From an uncultured Lachnospiraceae bacterium (GTDB taxonomy: Bacteria; Bacillota; Clostridia; Lachnospirales; Lachnospiraceae), in assembly GCA_910587715.1 (NCBI GenBank), contig CAJUMV010000011.1, positions 24,905-88,904 of the forward strand: a stretch of DNA of 64,000 nt, in the 5' to 3' direction. Below are positions 61,256 to 64,000 of the stretch, piece by piece. Numbering within the stretch: position 1 is the first letter of the stretch; each line of letters starts with the position of its first letter. The position numbers and the translations under genes were made by a program. The notes under the pieces were generated by a model. That model saw nothing but the letters and a program-made list of their open reading frames with translations. It did not search any database and was not told the origin of the DNA.

Positions 61256-62332
61256 CTATCGATTCATTTGATAATCCACTACAAACGCATCAATATCCGT
61301 ATACCGTCTCTCCGATATACCGCCTTTTTTGTATTCGTTTAGATATTCCTTCAGAATAGTATCATACGCATCTGCCGTCTTATATAAATCCTCCGGATCA
61401 TAACAGCCTAAAATATCATATTCGTCTATATCCACCTCACTGCTAATTTCCGTAAACATTACATTAGCGCTGATTAAACTCATAAACGCAAGGTGCCTGT
61501 TACCCGTAGCGGCTGCCAAATACATCTTATTACGCCAGTTTGAATACATCTCCTCATAAGTGCCGCCGATTGTATCTACAGCTACAGGTTTCTTCTCTGT
61601 CGGAATTGTCTCCTTTACCTGCTGAAACACGGCTGTTGTCTCCTTCATCAACATGGTTATATGTTCTTTCACAGATGCGGCAGAATCTGCCGATACCACA
61701 CGGTCTATCATATCGCAGAGTTTTTCCGGTCTCTTCTTCATGGCGTTCAACTCTTCATACACACGTTTTACACCATAATGAAAATACTGCTTGTTTAACA
61801 TCGCTATCGCATTCTCGACATAGTAAACGACACCACCTGCCCATTCCGACACTTTGGAGCTGTCATCGGAAAGTATCGCCATCGCATAACAATGTTGTGC
61901 CTCATTTAATCCTCTTTCTGCCTTCTCATAATCTTCCTTGGAAAAAGGCGCCTCCAGAATCTCTTTCGCTTTTTGCCGCAATGCATATAATTGCGCTCTG
62001 TATTTCTCATCCACGCAATATACAATTTCAGAATCCATCAGTTTGGAAATATTGGGATGCTCATAATTGGCATCATACTGTAAATCTTCCCATTTGGTGC
62101 AGTAAATATCATGTCCGACCTGCAAATCGTCTTGTATCATACTGCATCCAAGCTGCCAGCCCTTGTCATCATTGATCAGAATCAGCAAATCTAAATCTGA
62201 CTTTTCATAGTAATCGCCGGTCATAAAAGAACCGTTTACACCGATCAGGGCAAGGGAGCCCGGACACACGGCCTTTGCTTTACTGATAACTGCATCGATT
62301 ATCTTCTTGTTTCTTTCATCCAAATTTATCAT
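61256..62332 (-). CDS. Nucleotidyltransferase-domain protein (KNTase/ANT-like fold)
   Basis: 358 residues from ATG 62332 (GGAGGATAAGATA upstream). The N-terminal about 100 residues carry the polymerase-beta-type motif VNGSFMTGDYYEKSDLDLL: Gly-Ser, then the Asp-x-Asp metal pair, with a possible third Asp in GHDIYC. The remaining about 250 residues are helical, a helical bundle resembling aminoglycoside adenylyltransferases. Substrate is unknown; antibiotic modification is only one possibility. Monocistronic, preceded by the MATE transporter gene on the same strand about 140 bases away. Confidence 0.8.
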   Translation of the reverse strand: MINLDERNKKIIDAVISKAKAVCPGSLALIGVNGSFMTGDYYEKSDLDLLILINDDKGWQLGCSMIQDDLQVGHDIYCTKWEDLQYDANYEHPNISKLMDSEIVYCVDEKYRAQLYALRQKAKEILEAPFSKEDYEKAERGLNEAQHCYAMAILSDDSSKVSEWAGGVVYYVENAIAMLNKQYFHYGVKRVYEELNAMKKRPEKLCDMIDRVVSADSAASVKEHITMLMKETTAVFQQVKETIPTEKKPVAVDTIGGTYEEMYSNWRNKMYLAAATGNRHLAFMSLISANVMFTEISSEVDIDEYDILGCYDPEDLYKTADAYDTILKEYLNEYKKGGISERRYTDIDAFVVDYQMNR

Positions 62333-62475
62333 TATCTTATCCTCCTGCACTTTTTATTTCTCATTGTAACAAACAGAAAACACAGCCGACAGAGGTAAGA
62401 ATGACTATAAATAAAATCACCACAAAAGCTTAAATCATGCCAACAATCTTATCACATCTGTATAAGACACCATCT

Positions 62476-63936
62476 CTACAGCTTTCTCTTCTCCGCCAGC
62501 TTCTCCAAAACTCCCACATCCACTTTTTCATTTTCTTCCCGCCTCATCTCCCGTATCACGCTCACTCCCAGCGGAATCGACACCGTAAGCGCACAGAAAT
62601 CCGATACTGCCTGACATGCTTCCACTCCCACAAGCCCGAAGAAATGCGGCAGAATCACAATAAGCGGCAAAAAGAAAATACCCTGTCTGGCGGAAGCCAC
62701 GATAGATGCCTTCAATCCCTTGCCGATAGACTGCAGCATCATATTGCACATAATAATCCATGCACTTAACGGAAATGCAATCACAGAATACCGCAGCGCC
62801 GCCGTGCCCACCATAATAACTTCCGGATCGTCTTTTCTGAAAACAGTCACAAGCTGGGGCGCAAAAAGATATACCACAACCGCCATTCCCAAAAGGCAGA
62901 CAAAAGCTACTTTTACACAGAAGCCAAATGCCTTCAATACCCGTTCATACCGCTTCGCTCCATAATTAAAACCGCACACGGGCTGGAAACCCTGCCCGAA
63001 ACCAATCAGCGCAGAGTTAGCAAACATCATAATACGAGAAACAATAGACATACCGGCAATCGCCGCATCGCCGTATACACCCGCCGCATGATTCAGGCAG
63101 ATAGTTGCCACACTGGCAAGTCCCTGCCGGAACAAAGAAGGAATCCCGCCTCTGATTACTTCGATATACATATGCAGACCTGGCTTAAAATTCTGAAAAC
63201 GGATCTGGATGTTTCCGCCGCGTCTTATCATAATTAATAAAAAGAAAAAACTGAGATATTGGCTGATAGTCGTGGCAAGCGCCGCTCCGGCAACGCCCAT
63301 GCCACACCAGAAAATCAAAATCGGATCCAGTACAATATTGATCACCGCACCCGATACAATACCAATCATGGCATAAAAAGCACTCCCCTGAAAACGCATC
63401 TGGTTATTTAATACCAGAGACGCTGTCATGGCGGGTGCACCGATTAAAATAATCCGCAGATAAGCCACTGTATAAGGCTGGATTGTCTCCGTGGAACCGA
63501 GCAGATAAGAAAGCGGCTCGATAAAAAACATACAGCTCACCATAATGACCATACCCGCCAGAAAAGAAGTGAAAAAGCCGACAGCGGACATTTTTTCTGC
63601 CTCTTCAATCTCGCCGGCGCCCAATTTTCGGGAAATAAAGTTACCAGAACCATGACCAAACAAAAAGCCGATAGCCTGTATAATCGACATCAAAGAAAAC
63701 ACAATTCCCACCGCCGCCGTGGATTGGGTATCCAATTTTCCCACGAAAAAAGTATCTGCCATATTATAAAAGGAAGTCACTAACATACTTAAAATCGTAG
63801 GCACCGCCAGCCTGCATACCAATTTTTCTACCGGCTCTTCTAACATGTAATTTCTCTTTTGTTCCGCACTCTCAAATTTCATACTTTTGCCTTGTTCATC
63901 CTTTATTTTTTCTGAAATATTGTTTTCATTGACCAT
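62476..63936 (-). CDS. MATE-family efflux transporter
   Basis: Membrane exporter, 486 residues, twelve predicted segments. N-terminal hydrophilic stretch of about 35 residues, then VEKLVCRLAVPTILSM and SFYNMADTFFVGKLD, typical of the Firmicute MepA-like group; the second half begins near GGIPSLFRQGLASVA. CGAGGAGATATTGTAAT precedes the ATG. Second MATE protein in this window, only distantly similar to the one at 23546. Substrate unknown. Confidence 0.94.
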   Translation of the reverse strand: MVNENNISEKIKDEQGKSMKFESAEQKRNYMLEEPVEKLVCRLAVPTILSMLVTSFYNMADTFFVGKLDTQSTAAVGIVFSLMSIIQAIGFLFGHGSGNFISRKLGAGEIEEAEKMSAVGFFTSFLAGMVIMVSCMFFIEPLSYLLGSTETIQPYTVAYLRIILIGAPAMTASLVLNNQMRFQGSAFYAMIGIVSGAVINIVLDPILIFWCGMGVAGAALATTISQYLSFFFLLIMIRRGGNIQIRFQNFKPGLHMYIEVIRGGIPSLFRQGLASVATICLNHAAGVYGDAAIAGMSIVSRIMMFANSALIGFGQGFQPVCGFNYGAKRYERVLKAFGFCVKVAFVCLLGMAVVVYLFAPQLVTVFRKDDPEVIMVGTAALRYSVIAFPLSAWIIMCNMMLQSIGKGLKASIVASARQGIFFLPLIVILPHFFGLVGVEACQAVSDFCALTVSIPLGVSVIREMRREENEKVDVGVLEKLAEKRKL

Positions 63937-64000
63937 ATTACAATATCTCCTCGTATTATATAGACATAGCCATTCTTTACCTTTTCTACAGGTCTGGCTA

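Noticed and set aside
1..64000. CRISPR arrays, tRNA or rRNA genes, transposases, integrases or phage genes
   Set aside because: None seen: no regularly spaced repeats, no tRNA-like cloverleaf recognised, and no mobile-element proteins among the frames. A tRNA scan would be the decisive check.
63937..64000. Start of a further gene at the right edge
   Set aside because: Only 64 bases, with no start codon and ribosome site pair; nothing can be supported.

Overview
The window comes from a low-to-moderate GC, spore-former-type Firmicute, most likely a gut Lachnospiraceae (Clostridia). The basis is gene content: YesM/YesN two-component pairs driving Lpl-type sugar ABC transporters, TSCPD, DUF4358 and DUF4173 proteins, LytTR/GHKL pairs, strong AGGAGG-type ribosome binding sites and sigma-A promoters. 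I cannot name the genus. No rRNA, tRNA, CRISPR array, insertion sequence or prophage was seen, so this reads as chromosome rich in accessory metabolism and signalling.

Layout. 1-8684 (minus): a plant-glycan locus with a GH43 enzyme, YesM-type sensor kinase, YesN-type regulator, lipoprotein solute binder and two permeases (the last runs off the left edge). 8831-11534 (minus): housekeeping pgi, murG and a TSCPD protein. 11712-12653: two small uncharacterised genes. 12743-21667 (minus): a seven-gene surface-glycan cluster containing a membrane glycosyltransferase fused to a phosphoribulokinase-like kinase and a tandem sugar nucleotidyltransferase; this is the strongest candidate for an undescribed system. 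21757-27192: alpha/beta hydrolase, divergent LysR/MATE pair, and an XRE-GH125-GNAT operon. 27406-34427: AAA/DUF4143 ATPase, a DUF4358/MBOAT/SGNH O-acylation module, exonuclease III, an MgtC-like protein and an unknown.

34662-46488 is a dense signalling region. Two LytTR regulator/GHKL kinase pairs (plus strand) flank a four-gene minus-strand operon: an HD-GYP response regulator, a hybrid kinase with HPt, a hybrid kinase fused to a DegV (fatty-acid-binding type) domain, and an orphan solute-binding lipoprotein. 46521-54258 is a sucrose/fructan locus: LacI regulator, Lpl-type transporter, GH32 enzyme and a fructokinase interrupted by an in-frame amber codon; its control region has a clear promoter in each direction and LacI-type operator repeats. 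54511-63936 holds a FlxA-like protein, an iron-sulfur aldo/keto reductase, a DUF2975/XRE/DUF4173 operon, a chemotaxis receptor, a nucleotidyltransferase-domain protein and a second MATE transporter.

Working together: both sugar loci pair an extracellular binding lipoprotein and two permeases with an intracellular glycosidase and a dedicated regulator. Neither encodes its ATPase here, so a shared MsmX-type ATPase elsewhere is likely. In the glycan cluster, the simplest reading is that an aldolase/epimerase-type enzyme, a kinase and nucleotidyltransferases make an activated precursor, a GT2 enzyme loads it on a lipid carrier, and two GT-C enzymes use it at the outer membrane face. That pathway order is inference.
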